Assembly (NCBI RefSeq): GCF_903815225.1
Contig: NZ_LR813084.1
Location: 4,488,001 to 4,552,000 of the forward strand
Length of the DNA: 64,000 bases
DNA from: Delftia tsuruhatensis
Lineage (GTDB): Bacteria > Pseudomonadota > Gammaproteobacteria > Burkholderiales > Burkholderiaceae_C
Direction of reading: 5' to 3'
The position numbers were made by a program, and so were the translations under genes. Of this stretch, positions 26,432-35,485 are shown in pieces. Each line of letters opens with the position of its first letter. The stretch's first letter is position 1. Under the pieces are notes generated by a model that worked only from the letters and a program-made list of their open reading frames with translations, did not search any database and was not told the origin of the DNA.

Positions 26432-28954
26432 ATGCGCATCGAAACCTTCATCCAGCAGGAGATCCTGACGCCTCGCATGGCCGACAAAGGCGTGCTGGTG
26501 GTGTACGACCCCGAACGCCGCTACCACGGCACCTGCACCAGCCTGGCTGACGAGCGCTGCCGTGTGGTGGATGCCAGCGGCAGCAGCATCCTCAGCCGAG
26601 AGCAGGCCGCGCACGCCCTGGTGGAACTAGGCCAGGGCCGCATTGAGCACCTGCTTGTATACGTGCCCACTGCGGCGCCGCTGACTGATGAGGCCCGCCA
26701 GCAAGACCCGTTCAGCCCCTACGCCGCCTGCGGGCGCGTGTTCCCCGATGGCGACGGCGACCGCTTTGAAAGCCTGTGCGCGAGCGCCAAGCCCGACCAG
26801 GTGCTGGAACTGCGCCGCATCTTCGAGGCTGACCCAAACCCCAGCTTTGCCGTGATCGACGCGCTGGGTGGCGGTGTGGGCTGGCCCAACCTGCGCGCGC
26901 TGCTGGGCGTGGAGTCGGGTCGCGACATCTTGCTGGCCCTGTTGGCGCCCAATGCCGAGCAAGAGAAGGCATTGAAGGCGGGCGACACCTGGGTGAACGA
27001 GGCGCGCGAGCTGCTGAAGGCCAGCCTGGCGCTCACGCTGCGCACGCGTGGCCGGGCTTGGTCCAGCATTGCAGAAGAGCTGTGGCGCTATGTGCTGTTC
27101 AGCGAGTTTGCGTTTGACTTGCCCGGCCCTTTGCCCGTGGCGCTGCAAGACCTGCCCCGTGCACCCGAGGGGGGACAAGTGGTGGTGTTGGCGCTGTGCG
27201 ATGACCTGCGCAACGACCACCGCACCCAACCCGTGTACATCGACAGGGCGCAGAAGCTTGAGCAGGAGCTGGCCCTAGCCCAACACTGCGTGGCGCTGAA
27301 AGACCTGGGCCCGCGAGAAACCTTCCCGTTTGAAGAGCGCAGCGCGCTGGAGCGCGGCATTGATGCGTTCTTGCGCGACGACGTGGACGCCGTACGCCAG
27401 ACTTTGGATCACCAGCGTCGCTCGGTTTGGGCGGCTCGTGGTGAGAGTCGTCTGAAATGGGACTTGCTGCGTGCCGCGCTGGAACTGAGCCTGCGCTGCG
27501 AAGAGCTAGACAGCCAGTTGCCCCAGCACACCCAAGACATGGGCAAGCTGCTGGCCTTCTACACCGGCAGCCTGCGGGAGGCCGACCGCCTGCACCGCGA
27601 GTTTGAGCAGGCCCTGGGCGACTTTGAGTGGCAAGACACCCAAGACGCCATGAAGCCCGTGCGCCAGCAGGCCCGCAAGGCCTACGGCCGCCTGGCCGAG
27701 AGGGCGCAACTGGCCTTCACCCGCCACCTGCAGGCGGTGGGCTGGCCCTTGTCTGGGCAGCTGGCCAACGCCGATGTTTTTGACCGCTTCGTGGCGCCCA
27801 AGCTGCAGCAGCATGGCCACAAGGTGGCCTACTTGATGATCGACGCACTGCGCTATGAATTGGGCGTGGCGCTGGAGCAGCAACTGGTAGAAGACGGCGC
27901 CGTGGCCTTGCAAGCTGCGCTGGCCCCGCTGCCCACCATCACCCCCGTGGGCATGGCCGCGCTGCTGCCCGGTGCCGGCCAGCAGCTCAGCCTGCGACGC
28001 GACGGCACGGCCCTGGTGCCCCTGCTGGGCGATCAGCCCGTGACAAACGTTGCGCAGCGCATGGACGTGCTGCGTAAGCGCTACGGCCAGCGCTTCGCCG
28101 AAGGCCGACTGGAAGAATATGTGCGTGGTCGACTGGACGTGTCCGCTGATGCCGACCTGCTGGTACTGCGCGCGGTAGAGATCGACAGCCACTTCGAGAA
28201 TCACCCGGACACAGCGCCGACCGAAATCACCAACGCGCTGCGCCGCATTCGCATGGCGTTGCACCGTTTGGCCAAGGTCGGCTTCTACGACGTGGTGATT
28301 GCCACCGACCACGGGTTTTTCATTAACACGCACGCAGGTGCTGGCGATGTTTGCCCTAAGCCCGAAGGCAATTGGTTAATCGAGCATGACCGCTGCGCCC
28401 TTGGCGATGGGGCTGTGGGCAACACCCATTTCGTGCTGCCCGCGGACAAGGCAGGCATTCGTGGTGAGCTGGCCAAAGTGGCTGGACCACTGACGCTGGC
28501 TGCCTACCGGACTGGCCTACCGTACTTCCACGGCGGTGCCTCATTGCAAGAATGCGTCGTGCCGGTTCTGACAGTGCAACTGAAGGCAAAAACCCAGCCC
28601 GAGGTGACTCGCGCTTTGGTGCAGATGAGCTACAAAAACGGTGCGTCCAAGGTGACCACGCGCGTGCCGGTGATCGATTTAGCAGTGGACGCAGGCGACA
28701 TGTTCTCAGCCGACAGTACGTTTGCGATCCTGTTGGAGGCACAGGATGCCAAGGGCAACGTGGTGGGTGAGGCGCGCTCCGGCGGCGCCGTGAATGCCGC
28801 TACCGGGACACTGACGCTGCACGCCGGCGAAAAGGTTCAGGTGGCCGTGAAGATGCAGCTTGAGTTCGAGGGCAAGTTCAAGATGAAAGCGCTCGACCCG
28901 AAGACCAACGTTGCGTACTGCCAGATCGATCTGGTAACCGACTACACGGTGTAA
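26432..28954 (+). CDS. pglZ: PglZ alkaline-phosphatase-superfamily BREX protein
   Basis: 840 residues from ATG 26432, 17 bp after the pglX part; an earlier open extension overlapping pglX was rejected. The phosphatase-superfamily metal motifs are visible as VAYLMIDALRYELG (Asp ligand) and VIATDHGFFIN (DHG), preceded by the long helical N-terminal region. The C-terminal 150 residues form a beta-rich module (VKMQLEFEGKFKMKALD). PglZ occurs in all BREX types and is required for both host methylation and phage exclusion. Its natural substrate is unsettled. Confidence 0.94.
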   Translation: MRIETFIQQEILTPRMADKGVLVVYDPERRYHGTCTSLADERCRVVDASGSSILSREQAAHALVELGQGRIEHLLVYVPTAAPLTDEARQQDPFSPYAACGRVFPDGDGDRFESLCASAKPDQVLELRRIFEADPNPSFAVIDALGGGVGWPNLRALLGVESGRDILLALLAPNAEQEKALKAGDTWVNEARELLKASLALTLRTRGRAWSSIAEELWRYVLFSEFAFDLPGPLPVALQDLPRAPEGGQVVVLALCDDLRNDHRTQPVYIDRAQKLEQELALAQHCVALKDLGPRETFPFEERSALERGIDAFLRDDVDAVRQTLDHQRRSVWAARGESRLKWDLLRAALELSLRCEELDSQLPQHTQDMGKLLAFYTGSLREADRLHREFEQALGDFEWQDTQDAMKPVRQQARKAYGRLAERAQLAFTRHLQAVGWPLSGQLANADVFDRFVAPKLQQHGHKVAYLMIDALRYELGVALEQQLVEDGAVALQAALAPLPTITPVGMAALLPGAGQQLSLRRDGTALVPLLGDQPVTNVAQRMDVLRKRYGQRFAEGRLEEYVRGRLDVSADADLLVLRAVEIDSHFENHPDTAPTEITNALRRIRMALHRLAKVGFYDVVIATDHGFFINTHAGAGDVCPKPEGNWLIEHDRCALGDGAVGNTHFVLPADKAGIRGELAKVAGPLTLAAYRTGLPYFHGGASLQECVVPVLTVQLKAKTQPEVTRALVQMSYKNGASKVTTRVPVIDLAVDAGDMFSADSTFAILLEAQDAKGNVVGEARSGGAVNAATGTLTLHAGEKVQVAVKMQLEFEGKFKMKALDPKTNVAYCQIDLVTDYTV

Positions 28955-28957
28955 ACC

Positions 28958-31090
28958 ATGGAATACAGCCCAGACGACCTCGACCGCAAGCTCTCGGCCA
29001 CCTTTGACGGCAAGGTGGTGCGCAAAGACCTGCTCCACCGCATCAAGAAGGGCACAAACGTGCCCACGTTCGTGCTGGAATTCTTGCTTGCACGCTACTG
29101 CGCCAGTGATGACGCCGCAGAGATCCAGGCGGGCATGGAAGCCGTCTTGGATACCTTGAACGAGAACTACGTGCGGCCCAACGATGCCAACGCGGCACAG
29201 TCACGAGTGGCCACGAAGGGCAAGCACCGCTTTATTGACAAGGTACACGTCAATTACGTGGAGAAGGACCGGCGCCATTGGGCAGCGCTGGAGAACTTCG
29301 ATTCTCGCCGCGTGGCCATCAGCGAGAAGTATTACCGCGACAACGACCGGCTGCTGCAAGGCGGGCTTTGGGCGGAAGTGACCGTAGCATACAACGAGGT
29401 AGAAGACGATAAGTACACCTTCTACGTGGAAGACCTCAGGCCCATCCAGCTCAGTCGATTCGACTTCGACCGCTATTGCGAAGGCCGCGCGGGCTTCACC
29501 CGCGATGAGTGGATGGACGTGATCCTGCGCTCCGTCGGCCTTGAACCAGGCAGGCTGTCTGCACGGGTGAAGTTCCACTTCATTGCGCGTCTGGCGCCAC
29601 TCATCGAGGCAAACTACAACTTCATTGAACTGGGCCCCCGCGGTACAGGAAAATCGTACTTCTTCAGCGAGTTCTCACCCTACTCCACGCTCATCAGTGG
29701 AGGCCAGGCCACCAAAGCCGTGCTCTTTTACAACAGCCAGCGCCACAAGATTGGCTTGGTCGGCTTCTGGGACACCGTGGCCTTCGATGAGGTGGGTGGC
29801 CTGAAGGTCAAGGATCCCGACACGATCCAGATCATGAAGGATTTCATGGCCAACGGCCGCTTCTCGCGCGGCGTCGAGGTGATCGCGGACGCGTCCCTGG
29901 CCTTCGTGGGCAACCTGGATCTGTCTGTGGATCAGATCGTGAACTCGGAGGTGTACGACCTGTTCCAGCCCTTGCCGAAAGAGTTCGACCTGGCAGTGCA
30001 GGATCGTTTCGCCTGCTACTTGCCAGGCTGGGAGATGCCCAAGAACAGCAGCGAGTTCTTGACAGGCCGCTACGGGTTCATCACGGACTACTTGGCGGAA
30101 GCCTTTCATCACCAACTGAAGCAGACCAACAGGTACGAGGAGGTCAGCAAGCGTATCAAGCTGGGCAGCGAGGTAGAGGGGCGCGACGAGAAAGGGATCA
30201 AGAAGACTGTGTGCGCTTTCTTGAAGATCCTGCACCCGCACGGCAGCCCGACCGATGCCGAATTTGAGGAGTACGTGGCTTACGGGGTGGAAGGCCGCCG
30301 CCGCGTGAAAGAGCAGATGAACAAGCGCAAGACAGACGACGAATACGCGCGCATCAATCTGTCTTACATCAGCGCTTCGGGGCAAGAGGTTGTCGTGTTC
30401 TGTCCCGAATCTCGTAACGCCACGGCCACGCTCGAGCCTAGCCGTCGCAGTATTCATGGTGGAGCGCCGGTGCAGCCACTGGTACCAGCAGACACGCAAC
30501 CTGCGGCGACATCACTCACGGCGCCTGAAGCCGCTACCGCGTTGGTTGACCCCAAGGTCGGGTTGGCAACCGCAACCACGCCCCCGTCAAGCACGGCATC
30601 TGCGGAGGCTGCACTTAACGAGCAGCACTTCACCATCCATTACGGCGACACCGGCCACAGTTATGAGTCCATCGTGTTGCCCTATCTGCGCAACGCACGC
30701 ACGGTGACCATCGAGGACCCGTACATCCGTGCCACTCATCAGGTCCAGAACTTCGTGCGCTTTTGTGAGGCAGTCATCAAAGTGGCTTCGGTGCGCAATG
30801 TCGTTCTGATCACGAGCTACGATGAGACGACAAACCTGCAAGAGTTGGCTGCGCGCTTGGACGAACTCAAGCAAAGCTTGCTGGAGCTGGATGTGGCTTT
30901 GGACGTGAAAGTGAATGAGAACCTACACGACCGCGAGATCCGTATCGACAACGGCTGGACCATCAAAATCGGCCGCGGCCTGGATTTCTTTCAGAAGCCA
31001 GACAGCTGGTTTGGCATCGGGGCAAATGACATCAGCCTGCGGCGATGTCTGGAAACCAAGGTGGACATCTTCAAGGCGACTGCCGTTTAG
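28958..31090 (+). CDS. brxL: BrxL Lon-like AAA+ protein with MIT-C/phospholipase-D-like C-terminal domain
   Basis: 710 residues, 3 bp after pglZ. The N-terminal 120 residues match the BrxL DNA-binding module. Walker A is GPRGTGKS (G226 onwards, IELGPRGTGKSYFF), and the Walker B region is VGFWDTVAFDEVGGLKV. A Thr/Ala/Pro-rich linker (about 505-550) leads to a C-terminal domain (HYGDTGHSYESIVLPYLRNA and DREIRIDNGWTIKIGRGLDF) resembling the MITD1 C-terminal fold. BrxL assembles as a DNA-bound hexameric ring and is the type-1 hallmark. It is the last BREX gene; a terminator follows at 31450. Confidence 0.94.
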   Translation: MEYSPDDLDRKLSATFDGKVVRKDLLHRIKKGTNVPTFVLEFLLARYCASDDAAEIQAGMEAVLDTLNENYVRPNDANAAQSRVATKGKHRFIDKVHVNYVEKDRRHWAALENFDSRRVAISEKYYRDNDRLLQGGLWAEVTVAYNEVEDDKYTFYVEDLRPIQLSRFDFDRYCEGRAGFTRDEWMDVILRSVGLEPGRLSARVKFHFIARLAPLIEANYNFIELGPRGTGKSYFFSEFSPYSTLISGGQATKAVLFYNSQRHKIGLVGFWDTVAFDEVGGLKVKDPDTIQIMKDFMANGRFSRGVEVIADASLAFVGNLDLSVDQIVNSEVYDLFQPLPKEFDLAVQDRFACYLPGWEMPKNSSEFLTGRYGFITDYLAEAFHHQLKQTNRYEEVSKRIKLGSEVEGRDEKGIKKTVCAFLKILHPHGSPTDAEFEEYVAYGVEGRRRVKEQMNKRKTDDEYARINLSYISASGQEVVVFCPESRNATATLEPSRRSIHGGAPVQPLVPADTQPAATSLTAPEAATALVDPKVGLATATTPPSSTASAEAALNEQHFTIHYGDTGHSYESIVLPYLRNARTVTIEDPYIRATHQVQNFVRFCEAVIKVASVRNVVLITSYDETTNLQELAARLDELKQSLLELDVALDVKVNENLHDREIRIDNGWTIKIGRGLDFFQKPDSWFGIGANDISLRRCLETKVDIFKATAV

Positions 31091-31192
31091 TCATTTGAAC
31101 CCGCCATTGTTCTGAAGGTCTACGGCGCAATTGGATGACCTCCGGAGCACGAGCTCCAATGCGGGCAGCGCAAGGCTGTAGTCTGAAGCCAC

Positions 31193-31426
31193 ATGAACAA
31201 GGTCCACAGCCCTCAAGAATCATTGACAACGCCGAAGCCCGAGACGGGGGCCGTCCGTGCGCCCCAGGCCAGTGCACAACCTGCCGGGACAGGCCGCGTT
31301 TTTAAGTTTTCGTTCAAGAGCATTCCAGTGGTGGATGCAAAGATGCAAGCTCGCCTGGAAGCCGCCGCGCGCAAGCCGCGAAAGGATCGACGCTTCCCTG
31401 TCATGATCGATCCGCCAGATGCCTGA
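31193..31426 (+). CDS. Small hypothetical protein of the island
   Basis: 77 codons, co-directional with brxL and 102 bp after its stop, ending 23 bp before a terminator. The product has a Thr/Pro/Ala-rich start (VHSPQESLTTPKPETGAVRA) and a basic C-terminal part (ARKPRKDRRFPVMID). No family was recognised and no strong ribosome site is seen. Its position just inside the right repeat makes it either a minor accessory of the BREX transcript or a chance frame. Confidence 0.4.
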   Translation: MNKVHSPQESLTTPKPETGAVRAPQASAQPAGTGRVFKFSFKSIPVVDAKMQARLEAAARKPRKDRRFPVMIDPPDA

Positions 31427-31449
31427 CCCATGCAGTCTGCACGATACCG

Positions 31450-31473
31450 ACCCGCCGCTTCTGGCGGGTTTTG
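31450..31473 (+). terminator. Rho-independent terminator at the island's right end
   Basis: The stem CCCGCC (31451-31456) pairs with GGCGGG (31463-31468), extended by one A-T pair, with a 6-nt loop (GCTTCT) and a following TTTT. It lies after the BREX operon and the 77-codon frame and before the right repeat, so it would keep BREX transcription out of mutS. Confidence 0.8.
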
Positions 31474-31546
31474 CCTTTCTGGACGCCGCCATATGCAAGC
31501 GAGTCGGGGATCGGCCTGCGCCACGACACCTGTCCGCCAGCGCTGC

Positions 31547-31822
31547 AAACTTCCCCCATGGCGCCAGCCCCAATCCCGCCTGGTCGATAATGTGACCTTT
31601 GCCCGCCGCCGTGCCCTTGGCTGAATGCAAGCGTCCGGGGCGGCAGGCTCGACACAAGAACACCTGCGCCTTCCCGCGGCCTCGCGCCAGGGGCCAAGGC
31701 CTTGCCGGCGCCCGCAGCGCCGCCGCAAACCGTTGATTCCCAAGCCAATGAGCGACCTTTCGCAAAGCACCCAGCCCTCCCCGGCCCCTGATCTGTCGGC
31801 GCACACCCCCATGATGCAGCAG
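31547..31822 (+). repeat. 276-bp direct repeat, right copy (leader and first 25 codons of intact mutS)
   Basis: Partner of 15282-15557 at a spacing of 16,265 bp. Just upstream (about 31519-31546) the copy continues as a diverged ycaQ 3' end: the frame reads HDTCPPALQTSPMAPAPIPP, then GR-stop, against HVTCPSVPETSPMAPAPIPP, then GR-stop, at the resident ycaQ. Thus the right copy carries a foreign ycaQ end joined to native mutS. Confidence 0.93.
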
Positions 31823-34399
31823 TACCTGGGCCTGAAAGCCGACTATCCCGACACGCTGGTGTTCTACCGCATGGGCGACTTCTACGAGCTGTTCTTCGGG
31901 GACGCGGAGAAGGTGGCTCGGCTGCTGGACATCACGCTGACCACGCGCGGGCAGACGGCGGGGCAGCCGATTCCCATGGCGGGCGTGCCCTTCCATGCGC
32001 TGGAGAACTACCTGGGCCGGCTGATCAAGCTGGGCGAGTCGGTGGCCATCTGCGAGCAGGTGGGCGAGGTGGGCGCGGGCAAGGGCCCCGTGGAGCGCAA
32101 GGTGGTGCGCGTGGTCACGCCGGGCACGCTGACGGACAGCGAGCTGCTGTCGGACAAGAACGAGGCCATCCTGCTGTCCCTGCACACGGCCGGGCGCCAG
32201 CGCTGCGGCCTGGCCTGGATGGCCGTGACGCAGGGGCGCATCCATCTGGCAGAGTGCGCCCAGGATGAGCTGGGTGCCTGGATTTCGCGCATCGCGCCCA
32301 GCGAGCTGATCTACAGCGCGGGCGTGACGGAGCGCTTCGAGCAGGGCCTGTTCGCGCTGCGCCATGGCGGCTCCATTGCCTGTCCGCTGTCGCCGCGCCC
32401 GGACTGGCAGTTCGACAGCGGCCTGGGCGAGCGCAAGCTGCTGGAGCTGCTGGGCGCAGCCAGCCTCAAGGCCTGGGAGGCGGAAGGCCTGCCGCTGGCA
32501 CACGCGGCCAGCGCCGCGCTGCTGTCATATGCCGAGCACACGCAGGGGCGCAGCCTGTCCCACATCCACGCCTTGCAGGTGCAGCGCGACGATGAGCTGA
32601 TCGCCCTGCCGCTGGCCACGCGCCGCAACCTGGAGCTGGTCAAGACGCTTCGCGGCGAGGATTCGCCCACGCTGTTCTCGCTGCTCGATACCTGCATGAC
32701 GGGCATGGGCAGCCGCCTGCTCAAGACCTGGCTGCTGGAGCCGCGCCGCGACCGCGCCCTGGCCATGGCACGGCTGGAGGCCACGCGGGCGCTGCAAGGC
32801 GGCGCCGGGGGCGGCATGGCCGCGCCCTGGCAGCAGTTGCGCGAGCAGCTCAAGGGCGTGAGCGATGTGGAGCGCATCACGGCGCGCACGGCGCTGCGCC
32901 AGGTACGCCCGCGCGAACTCGTGGGCCTGGGCCGCACGCTGCAAAAGGCCGCCGTGCTGGCGCGGGCGGGGCAGACGCCGTCCGCCCACCTGACGCAGCT
33001 GTTCGCCGACCTGCTGCCGCCCGAGGGCTGCGCCGAACTGCTTGCGCGCGCCATCATGGAGGAACCTGCGGCCCTGGTGCGCGACGGCGGCGTGATCGCC
33101 ACGGGGTTCGACGCCGAGCTCGACGAGCTGCGCGCCATCCAGAACAACTGCGACGACTTCCTGCTGGAGCTGGAGGCCAAGGAAAAGCTGCTCACGGGCA
33201 TTCCCAACCTGCGCGTGCAGTTCAACAAGGTCCACGGCTTCTACATCGAGATCACCAACAGCTACAAGGACGCGGTGCCCGAACGCTACCGCCGCCGCCA
33301 GACGCTGAAGAACGCCGAGCGCTACATCACGCCCGAGCTGAAAGCCTTCGAGGACAAGGCGCTGTCCGCCCAGGAGCGCGCGCTGCAGCGCGAGAAATTC
33401 CTCTACGAGCAGGTGCTGGACCAGCTGCAGCCCCATGTGCCCGCGCTCACGCGCGTGGCCGGGGCCATCGCCTCCATCGACGTGCTGTGCACGCTGGCCG
33501 AGCGCTCGCTGACGCTGAACTGGTGCGCGCCCGAGTTCGTGGGCCACCCGTGCATCGAGATCGAGGCCGGCCGCCACCCCGTGGTCGAGGCGCGGATGGC
33601 CGAGACTTCGAGCGGCAGCTTCATCGCCAACCACACGCGCATGAACGCCAACACGCGCATGCAGATCATCACCGGCCCCAACATGGGCGGCAAGTCGACC
33701 TACATGCGCCAGGTGGCGCTGATCGTGCTGCTGGCCAGCATGGGCTCGCACGTGCCAGCCTCCAGTTGCCGGCTCGGGCCCATCGATGCCATCCACACGC
33801 GCATCGGCGCGGCCGACGACCTGGCCAACGCCCAGTCCACCTTCATGATGGAGATGACCGAGGCCGCCCAGATCCTGCACGCGGCCACGCCGCACAGCCT
33901 GGTGCTGATGGACGAGATCGGCCGGGGCACCAGCACCTTCGACGGCCTGGCGCTGGCCAGCGGCATCGCGACCCAGTTGCATGACAGGACGCGTGCCTTC
34001 ACGCTGTTCGCCACGCACTACTTCGAGCTGACCGAGCTGCCAGCCAAGGCGCGCGCGGCGGTGAACATGCATGTGAGCGCCGCCGAGTCGGGCCAGGACA
34101 TCGTCTTCCTGCACGAGATCCAGCCCGGCCCCGCCAGTCGCAGCTACGGCATCCAGGTCGCCAAGCTGGCGGGCATGCCGGCCGGCGTGCTGCACCACGC
34201 GCGCCATGCGCTGGAGGCACTGGAGGCCCATGCCGACGAGGGCCGCCTGCAGGTGGATCTGTTCGATGCGCCCGACATGCCCGCGCCCGAGAGCCGGCAC
34301 AACCCGCTGGCCGAGGCCCTGGCCGCCATCAATCCCGACGCGCTGAGCCCGCGCGAGGCGCTGGAGGCGCTCTACCAGCTCAAGAAGCTCGCGGCCTGA
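31748..34399 (+). CDS. mutS: DNA mismatch repair protein MutS
   Basis: 883 residues from ATG 31748; the open frame continues upstream to 31625 but this is leader sequence. Domain I has the mismatch-binding FYE motif at residues 45-47 ([15 protein letters not shown]). Walker A is GPNMGGKST at 643-651, Walker [18 protein letters not shown], followed by the ATHYFEL His loop and a C-terminal tetramerisation-like tail. It recognises base mismatches and recruits MutL. Although the island entered the 5' end, the coding sequence is complete. Its promoter lies within or before the 276-bp repeat, and what lies upstream of that is now island DNA. Confidence 0.97.
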   Translation: MSDLSQSTQPSPAPDLSAHTPMMQQYLGLKADYPDTLVFYRMGDFYELFFGDAEKVARLLDITLTTRGQTAGQPIPMAGVPFHALENYLGRLIKLGESVAICEQVGEVGAGKGPVERKVVRVVTPGTLTDSELLSDKNEAILLSLHTAGRQRCGLAWMAVTQGRIHLAECAQDELGAWISRIAPSELIYSAGVTERFEQGLFALRHGGSIACPLSPRPDWQFDSGLGERKLLELLGAASLKAWEAEGLPLAHAASAALLSYAEHTQGRSLSHIHALQVQRDDELIALPLATRRNLELVKTLRGEDSPTLFSLLDTCMTGMGSRLLKTWLLEPRRDRALAMARLEATRALQGGAGGGMAAPWQQLREQLKGVSDVERITARTALRQVRPRELVGLGRTLQKAAVLARAGQTPSAHLTQLFADLLPPEGCAELLARAIMEEPAALVRDGGVIATGFDAELDELRAIQNNCDDFLLELEAKEKLLTGIPNLRVQFNKVHGFYIEITNSYKDAVPERYRRRQTLKNAERYITPELKAFEDKALSAQERALQREKFLYEQVLDQLQPHVPALTRVAGAIASIDVLCTLAERSLTLNWCAPEFVGHPCIEIEAGRHPVVEARMAETSSGSFIANHTRMNANTRMQIITGPNMGGKSTYMRQVALIVLLASMGSHVPASSCRLGPIDAIHTRIGAADDLANAQSTFMMEMTEAAQILHAATPHSLVLMDEIGRGTSTFDGLALASGIATQLHDRTRAFTLFATHYFELTELPAKARAAVNMHVSAAESGQDIVFLHEIQPGPASRSYGIQVAKLAGMPAGVLHHARHALEALEAHADEGRLQVDLFDAPDMPAPESRHNPLAEALAAINPDALSPREALEALYQLKKLAA

Positions 34400-34456
34400 A
34401 CACGGGCAATCGCGCCGCACTAAACTTGCCCCCACCGCAGAATCGGACGCCTTCCC

Positions 34457-35485
34457 ATGACTTATTGCGTTGCCATCAAGCTCAACGCCGGCCTGGTCTT
34501 CCTGGCCGACTCGCGCACCAATGCCGGCCTCGACCAGATCAGCTCCTTTCGCAAGATGATGGTCTACGAAAACCCCGGCGACCGCTTCATGGTGCTGCTG
34601 TCGGCCGGCAACCTGTCCATCACCCAGTCCGTGCGCGAGCTGCTGGAGAGCCAGCAGCTGCGCGACGAGGCCACGGGCGACATGCTGACCATCTGGAACG
34701 TGCGCAGCATGTTCGATGCCGCCCGCGTGCTGGGCGCGGCCGTGCGCCATGTGTACGAACGCGATGGCGTGGCCCTGTCGCGCTCGGGCGTGGACTTCAA
34801 CATCTCGCTGGTGCTGGGCGGCCAGATCCAGGGCGAGAACATGCGCCTGTTCCAGGTCTACTCGGCCGGCAACTTCATCGAGGCCACGAGCGAGACGCCC
34901 TACTTCCAGATCGGCGAGTCCAAGTACGGCAAGCCCGTGCTGGACCGCGTGATCACCCCGGCCACGCCGCTGGACGAGGCCGCCAAGTGCGCCCTGGTGT
35001 CCATGGACAGCACGCTCAAGTCCAATCTCTCGGTGGGCCTGCCGCTGGACCTGATCGTCTATGAGAAGGACCGCTTCGCCTCGGACAAGATCGTCAGCAT
35101 CGACGAGAGCAACCCCTATTTCCGCATGCTGCACGACAGCTGGGGCGAGCGCCTGCGCCATGTCTTCGACAGCATCGAGGACCCGGCCTGGGATGGCAGC
35201 GCCTCCCACGTGCCCATCCGCGTGCACAGCCGCCAGGCCCAGCCGCTGACCAAGGTCACCGCACCGGCCGGCGCCCTGCGCTCGGCGGCCCGCTCCATGG
35301 GGCGGCTGCCGCCCGCGGCGCTGCGCCAGCCCTACCACAGCGGCGCAGGGACGTCCACGGCCGACGGGCTGGCCACCTCGCCGATGACGCCCCAGCAACC
35401 GGGCCCGGCCTCGCCCGCGCGCGGCGACGGGCAGCAACCCCTGGGCCATCAGCAAGCCGGCCTGTCGCAGGAGCCCCGGTCGTGA
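34457..35485 (+). CDS. Anbu-type proteasome homologue (predicted peptidase)
   Basis: 342 residues. After Met removal the N-terminus is Thr (MTYCVAIKLNAGLVFLADSRTN), the nucleophile position of Anbu/BPH proteasome-fold hydrolases, and the first 245 residues match that family. The extra 95 residues are rich in Pro, Ala, Gln and Ser (GQQPLGHQQAGLSQEPRS) and look disordered; such a tail is not a usual part of Anbu. The usual Anbu partners (transglutaminase-like, alpha-E and circularly permuted ATP-grasp proteins) are absent here. Its last codons overlap the GTG of the next gene by 4 bp. Confidence 0.85.
   Translation: MTYCVAIKLNAGLVFLADSRTNAGLDQISSFRKMMVYENPGDRFMVLLSAGNLSITQSVRELLESQQLRDEATGDMLTIWNVRSMFDAARVLGAAVRHVYERDGVALSRSGVDFNISLVLGGQIQGENMRLFQVYSAGNFIEATSETPYFQIGESKYGKPVLDRVITPATPLDEAAKCALVSMDSTLKSNLSVGLPLDLIVYEKDRFASDKIVSIDESNPYFRMLHDSWGERLRHVFDSIEDPAWDGSASHVPIRVHSRQAQPLTKVTAPAGALRSAARSMGRLPPAALRQPYHSGAGTSTADGLATSPMTPQQPGPASPARGDGQQPLGHQQAGLSQEPRS

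Larger units (their letters stand above)
15558..31546 (+). mobile_element. Defence island (BREX plus HTH/NTase pair) inserted at the 5' end of mutS
   Basis: A 16-kb block between 276-bp direct repeats contains only defence-type genes: an HTH/AbiEii-like pair, brxE, brxA, brxB, brxC, a split pglX, pglZ, brxL and a 77-codon ORF ending at a terminator. Its left end is less GC-rich than the chromosome around it. There is no integrase, transposase or relaxase. Direct repeats at both ends with an intact mutS regenerated on one side indicate insertion by recombination at the mutS start; the enzyme is not encoded here. Confidence 0.85.
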
